From assembly GCA_963920765.1 (NCBI GenBank), contig OY987244.1:9364501-9428500 (forward strand): a DNA stretch of 64,000 bases. Reading direction: 5' to 3'. The position numbers and the translations under genes are program-made. A model generated the notes under the pieces. It ran no database searches. It was not told where the DNA came from and was given only the letters and a program-made list of their open reading frames with translations. This stretch comes from Ulota crispa (lineage: Eukaryota > Streptophyta > Bryopsida > Orthotrichales > Orthotrichaceae). Of the stretch, positions 33,901 through 46,266 are shown in pieces; positions within the stretch are counted from its first letter, which is position 1, and every line of letters begins with the position of its first letter.

Positions 33901-35728
33901 TCACTATAAATGTTTGAAGTTTCAAACACAACAAACATGACTTCTTATAGAGAAAATTTTCACATTTTGTCTCCTCACGTGTATTTTGAAGGAAAAAATG
34001 GTATTGTTATTCGTATAAATTCAAAGTAAGGAAACTCCAATCTCATAGAAATCATCCCTCTTGCAGAAGACACAAGTCTCATAAAAGGCATGAGTTCCAA
34101 AAAAAATTGGTGTCCCATACACAACTGCTGTTGTATAGAAGTTTGCGATCTTGTAGAAAACCTTGGTTCCACCACCCAAGTAAAACAACCCCTAGTGTCC
34201 ACCACTCTATGCAAGTAAGGTAGCCAAAACACGAAAGGGTGAATGCAAGGTTGAGTGACTCAATTTTGGCAAAAGTCCTTTAAGTGGGTGTAAGGATTTT
34301 GATTCAAGTGTTAGTTTGTAATTGCATCAAGTGTCCTGATAGCTAAATGACCTCTTCATGTCCATTATAAACTCAATCCAACGGTCCGCTGTCTTTGGAT
34401 TTGTTCTTTTTTAAATTACCCACTGTATGCTATGTTCTAGGGCTTAGACTTATATCAACCAAAGTTGTTCAAAAAGTCCTTATTGCTAGAGGTGCACCTA
34501 GAACTTAGAAAAATACTCAAGTTGCAAAAAGAAAAATTGGAAAAACAAAAAAAACAAAGGAGAAAAAGAACTTGTAAGATTGCAGGTTTAGAAAGGCCTC
34601 AAAAAGTCCTTTGCAAACTTTCTATATACATTTACAAAACAAGATTATAATTTCTTAAAATTTTATCCAAATACCCACTAGAACCCTAGTCCTTTGTATT
34701 CTCTTAAGTAACTATGTTATCTTTAAAAAGTCCTTGAAAAACTTGCTGCTAGCAAAAATGTCACACTCACGTTTTTTCAAAAGTCCTTTACACTTCCATA
34801 AAATGCCAAAGAAGAAACTGAACAACACTATTGTAGTTACAATGAAGTTTAAATCTCTACAATTGACTTTTTTTCTTTTTTGAAAATTTCCAATGTACCT
34901 TTTAAGCATTTGAAAATTGGATGTGTGCAGTTTTTTTAGTGTGACATGATTTTGAGCCACTCAACCATGCATTTACCCAAAATACAAGTATTTTTGTTTT
35001 AAAAGTATAAAGGGCTTGTTTTGGCGTTCTTGTGTTATTCTTAAATTGCAAAATGTGTAATAATGACCAATTTTGCAATCTAGAGTGATTTTGCAACATT
35101 AGAATTGGTCTAGATCTCATTTAGCGGATGTGTGACATAACTTTTGTCATTGGTGCACATAAATTCATACCATATGCACACCACAAGACAATATTATATT
35201 AAAAATTACTACTCAAACAAAGCACAAACATTGCTTGCATAAGTATGAGCAGAAGTAACAACCACATGACAAAATAAGCCATTTCTTAGAGCATGCAAAG
35301 AGCCACATGTTTTGCTTTGCATGCGGGTACAATTCTTGTCTTGCCAAGCTTGACTTGCAGCCGCTTGCATGACAGAACAAGCGGCTCTTTGTATACTTTG
35401 TAACACAAAATAATTCAAGAGCACTCCTTAAGGTAGGAGGTTCTAATTTAGAGTGGGCATTTTGAACGGACCATGTAGGGGTCACAAAAATAGTGCCCAA
35501 AGGTTCTTAAATGGGTCACATTTTCTATGTTTAGAAATTGCACTTGTGTATGCACTCTTTTAGGAACTTAAGAGAGTGACATGAGCCATTGTTGAGTGTC
35601 CTTAATGGTCATAATTGTGTTTGGGTTTGTCTTTCAGTAAAATATAGATATATGTCATACTTACATAAATGAAAACTTGTTCTCAATCATGATTTGAGTA
35701 TTAGAATATGGAATGGGTGCTTGCATGT
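30933..35728. other. Long AT-rich spacer with no recognisable gene
   Basis: Short frames (for example 31219-31611, 32243-32464, 32331-32537, 33975-34232, 35213-35500) show no conserved motifs. CTTTT-rich low-complexity DNA lies near 33340-33380. The sequence near 33000 (CAAAACCCTTA then GTGCTCCTACCTTA) recurs near 5690-5730. Confidence 0.45.
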
Positions 35729-37030
35729 TTTACCCCTAAAGGACTTGGTCCATTTTAAAATGGTCAAACTTTATGTTTAAGCTAATTTTTGCCTTTAAAG
35801 TGTGTTCAAACAAAAAACATATATATGTATTGCTTGAAGCTATGATTGATATGTCACTTCACAAAATTTCAATTTGTTTCATGAAAATTTGTAATTTTTA
35901 TCATTTTTTTTTCAAAAAATGAACATAAATAAGTTAAAATAGCAAAAAATTCAAACTACTTGAATTTTTTTCAAGAGGCACAAGTAGCATTAAAGATTAG
36001 TGTGAAAAAAATTCAACTGGTTATTTTATTTTTTACACCCAAAGCAGCCACAACAAAGAATTTAAAGTCAAATTTGACTATCAAACCAAGCTTATCTTTA
36101 TATTTAGGGGAAATTACAAATAGGCCCATGAAAATGTAAAATATTACAAATAAGGGCGCAAGTTTGAAATAATTACAAATAGGGGCACAGTTTTTTAAAA
36201 AAAATGTGCTTTTTTTGTAAGAAAATTTTGGTTTGGAGATTGGTTGATTTAGATACATTACATTAAATGTTAGCTAACTTCCAAAAAAATTAAAAATTTC
36301 CAAAAATTGCCATCTACTTTACTAAAATTTCTTTATTTAGGCTTGATTTGAAGAGTCCTTGAAGTTTTTTAGAAATTTGCTAACATTTAATGTGATGTGT
36401 CTAAATCAACCAATGTCCAAAACCAAAAAAAAATTCAAAAATTTACACTTTTTTTGAAATTGTGCCCCTATTTGTAATTATTTTGAAATTGCACCCCAAT
36501 CTATAATATTTTATGTTTTCATGCCCCTATTTGTAATTTCCCCTTATATTTAATTAGTATATAAATTTTTGATATTTTTTTCTAGAAGATACATCCATTT
36601 TCTATTTATGATTTTTTTTCAATAAATATGGAAAATTTGAATTATTTGATTTTTTAAAGCTAAGTAAGGAAATAAAATCATATCAATTAGAGTATATATT
36701 AAAAAAAATCTGGAATTTCTACCATAAATTAATGGTAGAATGAGAAACATAGATTTTTAGTTTAAACTTAAAATGCATCTAAAGAGTAGAAAATATGAGT
36801 GAAAAACACACCATATTGTGTTATTTGGATTTTAACACTTGGAGCTTTCAATGGCAATAGCTCTTTCGGTTATTGACATTTTTCAACAGATTAGATGGAA
36901 TAAGAAGAAAACATGTTGAGCTTCATTTTTTTAGTTTGAATCATGTTGTAAAAATTGTTATTTTGAAAATTGCTATCAAGGTTGACCAAGGTGAATCCAC
37001 TTTTTGGATGCACAAACCTTAAAGGGTTAA
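35729..37030. mobile_element. TTAA-CCC element k, decayed, interrupted by a Mutator-type MITE
   Basis: The left end reads TTTACCCCTAAAGGACTTGG and the right end ACCTTAAAGGGTTAA. Without the nested MITE and its duplication it is about 860 bp, near the size of the long subfamily. Pairing of these two ends is inferred from position. Confidence 0.4.
36107..36543. mobile_element. Mutator-type MITE, copy 2, 437 bp, with a perfect 9-bp TSD
   Basis: Flanked by TTATATTTA at 36098-36106 and 36544-36552. Ends GGGGAAATTACAAATAGG and CCTATTTGTAATTTCCCC. Three repeat units close to ATTACAAATAGGGGCAC lie at each end in inverted orientation. The inner arms match copy 1 at 18.3 kb. No coding frame. Confidence 0.87.
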
Positions 37031-40000
37031 GAGCCTTATTGGAGCATTTTTGGCGTTGTAATGATTGCTTTTAGGAATCATGTGCTCCATTTACAAGTTG
37101 CCTTTACATCATGAATGCTACCACCTATGATCAAGAATAGCTACCCCTATGAACCTTTTGCTTTGATAGATTGTAGTTAATTCATACCAACTCAAACAAA
37201 TTCAAATTAAATGACCACAAAACTATCTCTTCTTTGACTTTCTAACAAAAATATTTCCATTTTACCAAGTTGCCCTGATTTATCCACAGAAGAGCACTTT
37301 TGCTTAGATGGTCCATTTACAAACCTCCTACCTTATGAGGAAACTCGGAATCGCCTTTGCTTGGATGAGGGATACCCAATTACCCATGGATCAATGGGCA
37401 CATCAAGCAGTACCTTGCCTGAGAATCTGCAGTAACTTACCCATGAGGGGCTGGATTGCTGGTCCCCGGCTCTCCCTCCCTTCACGAACCATGGATGTCA
37501 TGTATATAACTTTTTTATATAAGCTTTTGTATGGCTTCATTCAAGAGGTGCCTGCTGCCTAGTTGATATATAATTTCAATGACCAAGACTGAAACTCCCA
37601 GGCAACCCTCCCCATTCCCCACTCCCCAGCCATCTCAGTCAGTTAATAGTTAATAGTAAAGGCTCCATGATGAGGCCACCCAATATTATTGACGACCCTC
37701 ATTATATGCTGGCCTTGGCAATAAGCTTTGCAATGAAAGCCTCTCCCCAACTATGCGCCCAGTTCCACTAGCTGTAGAGGGGCTATCAAATATCTGGGGC
37801 ATCCGAATCAAAAACTTCAGCCCCACGTGGCCTCCAGCATTTTTTCTAACAAGAACAAGAGTGACCTTAAGGTCCTATGACTCCTATCTCCAAGCTTTGC
37901 AAGAATTTAGTAGAAAAAGTGACAAAGTAGAAGACCAAGTAGCTCACCATAGGATGGACCTAAAATCTCTATGGAATGTGCAGAATAATTGTATTTTTAT
38001 GGCATCCAACCACCAGCGCTCCAAGGCTAACAGTCGGCCGTTTGTTTTACAAGAACCGAATTGTTGAGGTCAATATGTCCGGGGAGAACTGGCATTTAGT
38101 GTATCGTTAACCAGTTGAAATTGCAAAGAAGCTAGTTGAATCTAAAATTACTAGCTAGAAATCAACCAAAATTTATAAAAAGAAACTAAAAATATAAATG
38201 TAGAAAACACTCAATGCAATCCAGTAAAAAACCAGTTGAAAATGGATAATGCCGGAATTTAGCCGGTGAAGTTAAAATTTCTCCCCTAATGTTGGTGGAG
38301 TTGGAGCTGTAAAAATGCCCAACCTCCATTCCTAATGTAAATGCCTTGTAATTGATATTACGAAACACAATCAATAGGAGGCAACGATTAAGGTTTTTTG
38401 GTGCTCCCAAATGGTTAGAGTTTGTAGAGGCAAGGATTAAAAAAGCTCTTGTTTTTACTCATAAATATGGAGAAAAAGTTAAGAACATGCCCCTACTTTG
38501 TAGTTTGGACAATTGTGTCTTGATTTGCAATATCAAACCAGTCTAGGGTTTTCAAATCCCAATGTGAATCCAAAATTCTCATATCTGGTCAATCAATGAT
38601 GTTTTTCCCAAAAATTTATGATCGTAGTGTAAATATGTAGACAATATTAAAAAACTGATTGAAAATGAGAAAAACCCGGATTTTAGCTGATGAAGCTCAA
38701 AATTCTCGAATGAGAGTCAAAAGAATTTAAGAACGATTATATTAATTAGCAAGACAACAGTGATTAAAACAGTAATGATAAACTCTTCATGACCCATACA
38801 AGACAAGTTCACATTACCACCAAATACTGAAGAGTTAATTGCTTTTTTCTCCTTGCTTTCGATTGATTCGTCCCGATAATAATTCGTAGGGAGGGTATAG
38901 AATGGAATAAAAGCTGTAAGTAATTGAATGCAGGTAATCACCAAAGAAACACAGGAAATCATATCAAATCGGAAGTAGGCAAATGCGATGGTGTAGAATG
39001 TAGATAAAGAGAGAGGGATTGTTGTAAAGAGATGGGGGTGATTAATTGAGGGTAGTGGACCAAAAGCCTGTGGCATCAAACTACCTTGCAAAATTTATTG
39101 GATAATATAGCCACGTCTTTAAGAATCCTGGGAGGTTCCTACCTCTGCGAATGCGCCGCGTGGCAGCACTTGGTCCATGCTGATCTGAAGATTAATATTC
39201 TTGTTTTAACAGTAACTTACCTTTTTAAGACCCCCCTATCCTTCTTCTTCGAAAGGTTGCTCTTTTCCCTTCTTTTTTTTTCTTTTCTATCCTTTTTCGT
39301 TCTTCCTTAGACATATGACAGTAGGGGAGTTTCAAACTTAGGAGGAAAAACATGGATTGCTTGAGGCGTTGGAGAAGTTAAAGATTTTTATCACTTGAAT
39401 ATGTGCTTTCCATGAGATTTTTTTTGCATACACGAAAAATCCGAAGCAAGGACGCACTTGCGTGAGAATTCAGAGGAAAAAAAAGACAAGAACCCAACCT
39501 TGAAACCATTGTGAGAAAGACGAATACTTCTCTCACAAAAGGGAATCTATCTTGCTTTGGAAGTTAGTTGTAAGTTTATAGGTTTTTTTTTTGTTTTATT
39601 TAATAATCCCATTAAGCCTTGCAAGAGTACATTTTGGAATTTAGTTCATTTTGGGTGGGGTTCTTGCAACCATGAATTATTTTAAAGTTTGGGATAAAAT
39701 TATCAGGAAAGCTTCTAGATGTTGCGATATGTCTGTGAAGCTTTGTGTCAAATTAGAATGGCTAGACAAAAAGTACACCTTAAACCCTACTCCACTAAAC
39801 CCTAAAATCGTAAATCTAAGAGTACCCCGTACCAGCATGAAGATTCGCTATCTTTTGAAGGAATTAGGTGGGGAGACCATGGATTTCCCCACCTACCCAC
39901 TGACGGTATATGCCGGCCATTTTGAACAAGGACATGCTTCATTGCCACGGCAACTCAACCAAATTAAAGGGCGCGACATTCAAAAACATGGGAATTCCAT

Positions 40001-40091
40001 AGATAAACAAATGGAACTATTGGTTAAAATTAAATACTAATGAGATCGCTTACGTAAAAATGTTTTCTTCACTTGTTTCTCTAGACTATCT
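37031..40091. other. Spacer with several unassigned frames
   Basis: Plus frame 37753-38067 (104 codons, MRPVPLAVEG start, contains SYDSYLQALQEFSRKSDKVED) and plus frame 39672-40040 (122 codons, MNYFKVWDK start) look somewhat protein-like but match nothing I know. Two diverged copies of a segment with CCGGAATTTAGCCGGTGAAG-like sequence lie near 38230-38290 and 38650-38710. Confidence 0.35.
38717..39076 (-). CDS. Unassigned small membrane-protein-like frame, 119 codons
   Basis: From ATG at 39076 the frame reads MPQAFGPLPS. A hydrophobic stretch (around CVSLVITCIQLLTAFIPFY) is followed by a charged linker (RDESIESKEKKA) and a strongly hydrophobic C-terminus (FIITVLITVVLLINIIVL). That layout suggests at least two membrane segments. 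No family is recognised, no promoter is obvious, and AT-rich DNA readily yields hydrophobic frames, so coding status is doubtful. Confidence 0.25.
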   Translation of the reverse strand: MPQAFGPLPSINHPHLFTTIPLSLSTFYTIAFAYFRFDMISCVSLVITCIQLLTAFIPFYTLPTNYYRDESIESKEKKAINSSVFGGNVNLSCMGHEEFIITVLITVVLLINIIVLKFF

Positions 40092-42037
40092 TTAACCCCT
40101 AAAGCTCAAAGGGTGTTGCAGAGAAAAGTAAGACCAAAACTGCCATTTTTTGATGATTTATTTGAAATTCAAAATAAAACTTTTCTTTGGAGTTTCAACA
40201 GCACAAAAGTGTAATAGACAAGTAAGGCAATGTGTGAAAAAAAATTTAGCCCATTTAACCGCATAGATTGTAAGGTTGCAATGTTTGAAGTGAGAAAAAC
40301 AACTTTTTTTCATTCTTGCAAAACAAGATCAACAGACATTGGGCCCTCCTAACGCAAATTTTTTTCCCTAAATAAATAAAGAAGAGATTTAGACCATTTA
40401 CAAATGTATGATGTTAGGTTCACTCATGAAAATTTTCAAAATTCTACAAGAAAAGCATGGTCAAATTTACAAAAATTTGACAAAAAATGTAACCTAATCT
40501 ACAATATACTATAGATTACGTCACAATCTGTGTCAACTTTTTGTAGATCTTACCATGGCTTTCTTATAGTGGAAGCAAATATAGAATCTAGCTTATTCTA
40601 AATCACCTTGTAATGCAAGGAGGTTTAGTGAATTGGCAATACCTTAGTCATATTTTCATGATTTCTTGAGCAATGAGGAAGTCTTTTATTTGAATTCCAA
40701 ATGGCAAAAAAATTAGAGACAAGCATTTGGAATATGTGGAAAAAATTTCAAGAACTTTGAATTTATGAATTGCAAGAAAATAGGGCCTAAAGTTAGAAGA
40801 AATTGTTTTTTCTTGAAATTGCCCGGAACGCCGTATTAAAAAAATTGGGGAAAGAGTACATTTTGGAACTTTTGAAGGTTTGAGGTGATCACTGAGCTCC
40901 ATCATTTTTTTGGTACATGTGCTCTCACCTGAGAGGAGGAATTTGCAAGGGAAAAATCTTAGTTGCTCAGACTGAATTGAATCTGGTTTAAGGTAACTTT
41001 TTGGGTTTAATCATTTAAGGTAACTTTTTGGGTTCAAGGTGGAGTACAAAATGGTACCTCCGTTTTTCCCAATTTACCTAATATGACGTTCTAGACATAG
41101 TTAACAAATTTTGACTCCTCTTAGAATGTGATTTGCAAGCTCAATTTATTTTATGTTTTGACATTAATCATATACAAGCCAAGTTTCAAAAGCTGATGAG
41201 AGTTTTAGCATAAGATTCTCCAAAGATGCCCAAATTGCCCAAGGTGCTTGAATATTATTGAGCATCATAACTTTTTACTTAATCATCCAATCATAGCTTT
41301 TTTCTCACAAATATGTTCATTGTGTGCACCTTGTTTTCAAATTTCAAAAACAACTGCCAAACATTAACTTCATAGGAACCTACCCAAACTTTCAACCAAC
41401 TGTTGAACAAACATTGGTGGTTTAGAAAAATAACGTAATCTTTACAAAATATAGCCTGCATTTTCCTTAGAACCAAAATTTCAATTTCCATTTTGTATGG
41501 AATAGTCACTTAAAAAAATACTCGTATTTTCTGTCTCCAATCCCAATTCCTACTTAATTCCCGAAATCTAATTGGTTGAGGGATTTGAGATTTGGATTTA
41601 TGGCTTCACAATATTTTTAAAGTCTTAAGTCTTCATTCACTTAGAGTACCTACATAACATCACTTTATGGAAATTCGAATAGCAAGGAAGTGCAACTTTG
41701 TTGCAAGACTTGTTTCTAGCAAAAAAAACTCCAAATTGGGAACCAAAATCCTCCAAATATTATTTTGGCATAATACATTCGAGCATAAGCTCAGAAATTA
41801 ATTCTGCCCTTCACAACCCAACAAAATTTAAGATTTGACATTAAATTGGACCTTGTAGTGTCAAGACATGAGACATAGTGTCAACCTCCAATAAGATAAA
41901 AGCAAATAGTTTTTAGTCTTATTTTCTACAAGCTTCCTAGTATGCATACAAGGAAGAAATCAAATAACAACAAAAAAAAACGAATAGCTTCATATGTGCA
42001 TGTTCATCACTTGAAAACAGCTATAGTTAGCAACTAT
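40092..42037. other. AT-rich spacer starting with a solitary TTAA-CCC end
   Basis: TTAACCCCTAAAGCTCAAAGG at 40092 is a family left end, but no matching right end was found. A 21-bp direct duplication (TTTAAGGTAACTTTTTGGGTT) lies at about 40987-41034. No gene is recognised. Confidence 0.45.
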
Positions 42038-42347
42038 TTAACCCCTGAAGGTTCAAGCACTGTTTTTTTTTTTGGCAACATAGCAATTTTGGGTGGCTTA
42101 CTACAAATGGATTTTTTTTCTTTGAAATTTTCCCAAATGATTTACCCAAGGAGTAGTTTAGAGTCCAAAAAATTTCATAACTTTTGAGCCATTTAGTCAA
42201 AAGTTATGAAATTTGTTGGACTCTAAGCTACTCCTCAAGCACATCATGTGTGAAAATCTCAAAAATTAAAAAATAAAATTCCATTTCTAGTAAGCTGCCC
42301 AAAATCTCTATGTTGTCAAAAAATAGTGCTTGGGCCTTTAGTGGTCA
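42038..42347. mobile_element. TTAA-CCC foldback element m, about 310 bp
   Basis: Starts TTAACCCCTGAAGGTTCAAG and ends CTTGGGCCTTTAGTGGTCAA. Almost the whole length is an inverted repeat with a minimal loop near 42187: for example GCAACATAG mirrors CTATGTTG and CAAAAGTTATGAAATT mirrors AATTTCATAACTTTTG. Confidence 0.75.
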
Positions 42348-43011
42348 ACCCATTACGGTTTGGTTGACCAGTTTCTGGTTGATTTTTACTCTTTTTAGTT
42401 GGTAGGGAGAGCATGTTAGGGAATTTGAGGATGTGGCAAAGGGGATGTATGTAGACGATTAGGAACCCCATAGCTTGGAACAAAAATCAAGTTTAGCTGA
42501 GCTGCCACGTGGTCAAGGCATTGGAAAAAATCAAGAAGTACTTGCTGCCAAAATACAAGAATGAATGAAGAAAGATGGTCATATTTAGTATAGATAGAGT
42601 ACTTGCACGCGTTCCCAAGAATCCAAAATTCCCTAAACCCATCTTCACCCTAAAGAATTGCCATGTGGTCTATTAAGCAACAAGAAAAAACAATCCATAA
42701 AGAAATACAATCCATAACCGTTGAGACTGCCATATTTGTACAAAAATGCATACATGCACACTTAAACCTACTTGCAAACGTAATCAAACATGAAAAAATG
42801 ATGCATACCCATAAACCATGCATGACATTGTCATCCGTACGGTTGAATCTTCTATACGCATTTGTATTCTTTGTTAGTATGAGTTTTTCCAAAGCACCAA
42901 GAAAGGCCTTGTCCACCCCAAAATCAACCTTTGACCGTAATGGATTAAGGTGCAATGCATGTTTTCTAGAATTCTAACATTTTTACCAAGTCTTTCTCCC
43001 AACTGTCTGTG
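42348..43011. other. Spacer, nothing recognised
   Basis: Overlapping frames on the two strands (+ 42663-42977, - 42650-42955) shadow each other and carry no motif. Confidence 0.45.
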
Positions 43012-43243
43012 TTAACCCTTGAAGGGCCCAAACGCCATTTGCAGCCATATGTATGACAATATATACAGATGTATTTGAGCTGCAATGAAGGCTTTTTAAA
43101 AAACATTATGCACCCACCATCATATAACCCTTCAATACGTATGGTTGTAACACTTAATTTTGAGCTAATTTTAACTTTTGAATATTAGTTACAACCGTAT
43201 TTGGTACCGTAGCTCCACAGCCAAAGAGCCCTTCAGGGGTTAA
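43012..43243. mobile_element. TTAA-CCC element n, 232 bp
   Basis: Starts TTAACCCTTGAAGGGCCC; ends GAGCCCTTCAGGGGTTAA. The terminal inverted repeat covers about 18 bp. The interior has partial mirror symmetry. Confidence 0.7.
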
Positions 43244-44001
43244 AGCAGCTATTGTCAAAGGAGGAAAATTTCCTCTGAAAAAAATTCTTGAAAACTAAGC
43301 CAAACACTCAATGAATCTATTAATCTATTTGTGTATTTATGTGAGGAACGGCTATAGTGCCACCCAAAATTGCTAAAGCGGACATCTTTGTGAATATGCA
43401 ATTTGAGAATTAAATTCAATTTTTTTATAATAGAAGTGGTCCATCATTCATTTAATCATGGCATTATCACTTCTTTTAAAGAAAGAAGAACAAAAACAAA
43501 TTTTGATTCAAACTTTGTTGCACAATTATTAAATTTTTGATGTATTCTTGCTTTATATAGTTCAAAAGTCTCATATTTTCAATTTCAAATTCAAGCACCT
43601 CCAAATTTTGTGGATACAAGGAAATGGTAGTTTTTTGACTCAGCATTATGACCGTCGTGAGTGATTTTGGACACAAAATGACTCCAAAATGACTCATGGT
43701 AGTCATAGTGCTGAGTCAAAAAAGCGTCCTTTTCTTGTAGATATAGCCTTATGATGATAAAGGTGAAACAAATCTTTTAGTCCAAAATCAAAAAAATCAA
43801 CTTTGACTTCTCACATTTCATGCTCAAAGCATACCTTGGAGTGTCCCTTTGACAACTTTGGATGTGGCTTTAGCAATTCTCTTTAATTATTTTGTTAGTT
43901 TATGTATTTATTCAATTTGTCCATATGTATGTTTGTTTGTCTAATTATCCATTTTCTTAGTTAGTTTTATTTACGTTTATATTTCTTTGCCTATTTTACT
44001 T
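43244..44001. other. AT-rich spacer, nothing recognised
   Basis: Contains a loose inverted pair, TTTTGACTCAGCA near 43633 and GCTGAGTCAAAA near 43712; otherwise featureless. Confidence 0.4.
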
Positions 44002-45153
44002 TTGACCCCCAAAGGACCATTGTCCCTTTCCTTTTAAGGGACAAATGGGCTTTTTGGCAAATACCTACAGCCTTGATTTTTGTCTTGATTTTTTGAAACT
44101 TCTTTTGAAGATAGAAAAACACATTAGCTTTTGGGAATATAATTTAAATAAGCACAAATTTGGGGAATCGGGGCATACTATATATATATTTCATAGATTA
44201 TATCTTTGTCTACATTTGAAGCTTTGATTCACTCCATTTGGACTAGTTATGAGAAAGTTATGGACAATCTTGTATTTTGGGCATTTTAAGCATCTTCTTG
44301 AAAAAACAACATATAAATTTCATTTTTGAATGCAAGTTTAACAATTTCAAAAAAAATTGTTGGGAAGGGTGAAGTTTGCTTGCTAGAATGATCTCACTAT
44401 TGGGATTATGGCGTTTGAACTCCATTGCAAAGTTATTAATCATTTAATTTTTGTTCATTCTCATAATTACCTTCTTCTACCTATTTTTTTTAAGAATGAA
44501 AACTAAGTTTTTTTTGTTTTAACTTTTTCCCAAAGATTCTCAACTCAATTTTCCACCATAAAAAATTGAGAAAGTGACTAGGGAGACACCCCTAGTTGCT
44601 AGGGAGACAACCCCATGCACATTGGGGGTAAATTTTAGATATTTACCATCAAGCTTAATTCGGAAAGTTAAACTTTTCTATTGGGCATGTTCAATTGTAA
44701 CCTCTTTTGTAATTCTAGAATAAATTAAGGTCTCTAAATCCAAATTTGAATTCAAACTTTCCAAATTTAGCTTGATGGTAAATATCTAAAATTTACCTCC
44801 TAGTATGCATGGGGGGAGTCTCCCTAGCAACTGGGGGTGTCTCCATAGTTGTTCTCAAGAATAAACCTTGAAACTTTGTGGTGCAAAAATTTGAAGTTAA
44901 AAAAGTTTAAAGTCAATCATCTAGTTACAAAAGGTGCAAAAAAGTTTGGTTTTTAAACTTTAAACGCAAATATCTTGCAATTTTTTGGTCAAAAAATTTG
45001 ATTTTTTTACACATCCTTATATTAGTTGAGTACAAGATCTTATAGTTTGATATGAAAAAAAACAAATTTTCAATTTTCTTTACTCTTTGCCATAGAAAAG
45101 GCAGTTTTGAGTGTTGTTTGACAAAATAAAGGCCGCAATCCTTTAAGGGTTAA
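44002..45153 (+). mobile_element. TTAA-CCC element o, long subfamily, interrupted
   Basis: Starts TTGACCCCCAAAGGACCATTG (TTAA decayed) and ends GCAATCCTTTAAGGGTTAA. Colinear with element b; without the nested foldback (44566-44858) it is about 860 bp. Confidence 0.75.
44566..44858. mobile_element. Foldback element nested in element o, 293 bp
   Basis: Arms of about 100 bp: TTGAGAA..., GAGACACCCCTAGTTGC, GGTAAATTTTAGATATTTAC then CATCAAGC, mirrored on the right. Elements b and v lack this block at the same place, so an empty site is available within the window. The centre resembles that of the foldback at 56578-56989. Confidence 0.8.
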
Positions 45154-45241
45154 CGAATAAAAAAAAACTAGGCAAAGACTTTTGTGACAGCCTATTAACA
45201 ATCCAAGGCCAAAAAGTGTGTAGACTTTCTGGCTCTTGGTT

Positions 45242-45892
45242 TTAACTCCTAAATGCCTAAGGCCTTTCTAAACTTCTTGGCATTTTCAGGAAAGTGAACA
45301 ATCAACTGACCTTTTCAGAAATCTCATCAAGTTTTTTTAAATTGTAATTGTACAAATTTAAACTTGACATGTTAGAGATTACACAAAAAAAGAAAATTCA
45401 ACAATATCACTTATAGTTTGAAAGATTATAATGTTTGAACATGAGGGTGTTAAAACTACAAAAGTGACATGAAGTTTTCTAATCCTCATTTCACATGTCA
45501 AATCTAAAAAGTTGGTTATCATAAAACATGAGGTTTAAGGTCATTATGTTTAACCTAGACCAATTTATGGCTTTCAAAATCTACTTTTGTATTTTTTTTA
45601 AATGGATTTCTAATGCGGATTTTTCTCCAAGCTCTAGTGTATTTGAGACTCATTTTCAAGATCTTCCAACACTAAAAAAACTCAAGATTGCAATGAACAC
45701 CCTTGTACAAAATCTTGAATAGAAAAATTATGAACATTCATTTTCAAAATCAGATTTTTAATGTTGAAAATAGACTTCAAAACCAACTTGTGTTCAAAAG
45801 AAAATACCAAAAATAGTGATTTGATCAGATTTAATTTGTCTTCAAAGTTTTGCAAACACCCAAATTGGGTGCCTTGGGCATATAGGGGTTAA
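45242..45892 (+). mobile_element. TTAA-CCC element p, 651 bp subfamily
   Basis: Starts TTAACTCCTAAATGCCTAAGG, ends GCCTTGGGCATATAGGGGTTAA. Colinear with element r: both contain GAAAGATTATAATGTTTG and CATGAGGGTGTTAAAA. Confidence 0.75.
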
Positions 45893-45939
45893 TCCTAGTC
45901 AGAGTTTTGGGCAAGGTGGCAAGTTGGAAAAGATGTAAG

Positions 45940-46266
45940 TTAACCCCCTAAATGCCCAAGTGGCCCTTTGAGGGTCAAGTGGGGTTTCGAGCATGTACTT
46001 ACAGCTAAACTATTTCTTGTAATTTTTTGAAGCTTTTATGGAAAATGGGGACTTCAAGGATTTGCACAGGCATCTAATTTTTCTTCATTCCGCCATTTAT
46101 TGAAGTAGTCTTCTTCAATAAATGGCAAAATGAAGAAAAATTTAGATCCCTATGCAGATTTTTGAACTCCTTGTCTTCCATAAAAGTTTAAAAAAATCAC
46201 ACAAAATAGTTTAGTTGTAAGTACATGTCTAAAACCCCACTTGGCCCTTTAGGGGATAGGGGTTAA
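45940..46266. mobile_element. TTAA-CCC foldback element q, 327 bp
   Basis: Arms of about 160 bp around a minimal loop: AAGTGGCCCTTTGAGGG and CATGTACTTACAGCTAAACTA are mirrored on the right. The arm sequence is the right terminus of the long subfamily, as if one end had been duplicated in inverted orientation. Confidence 0.75.
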
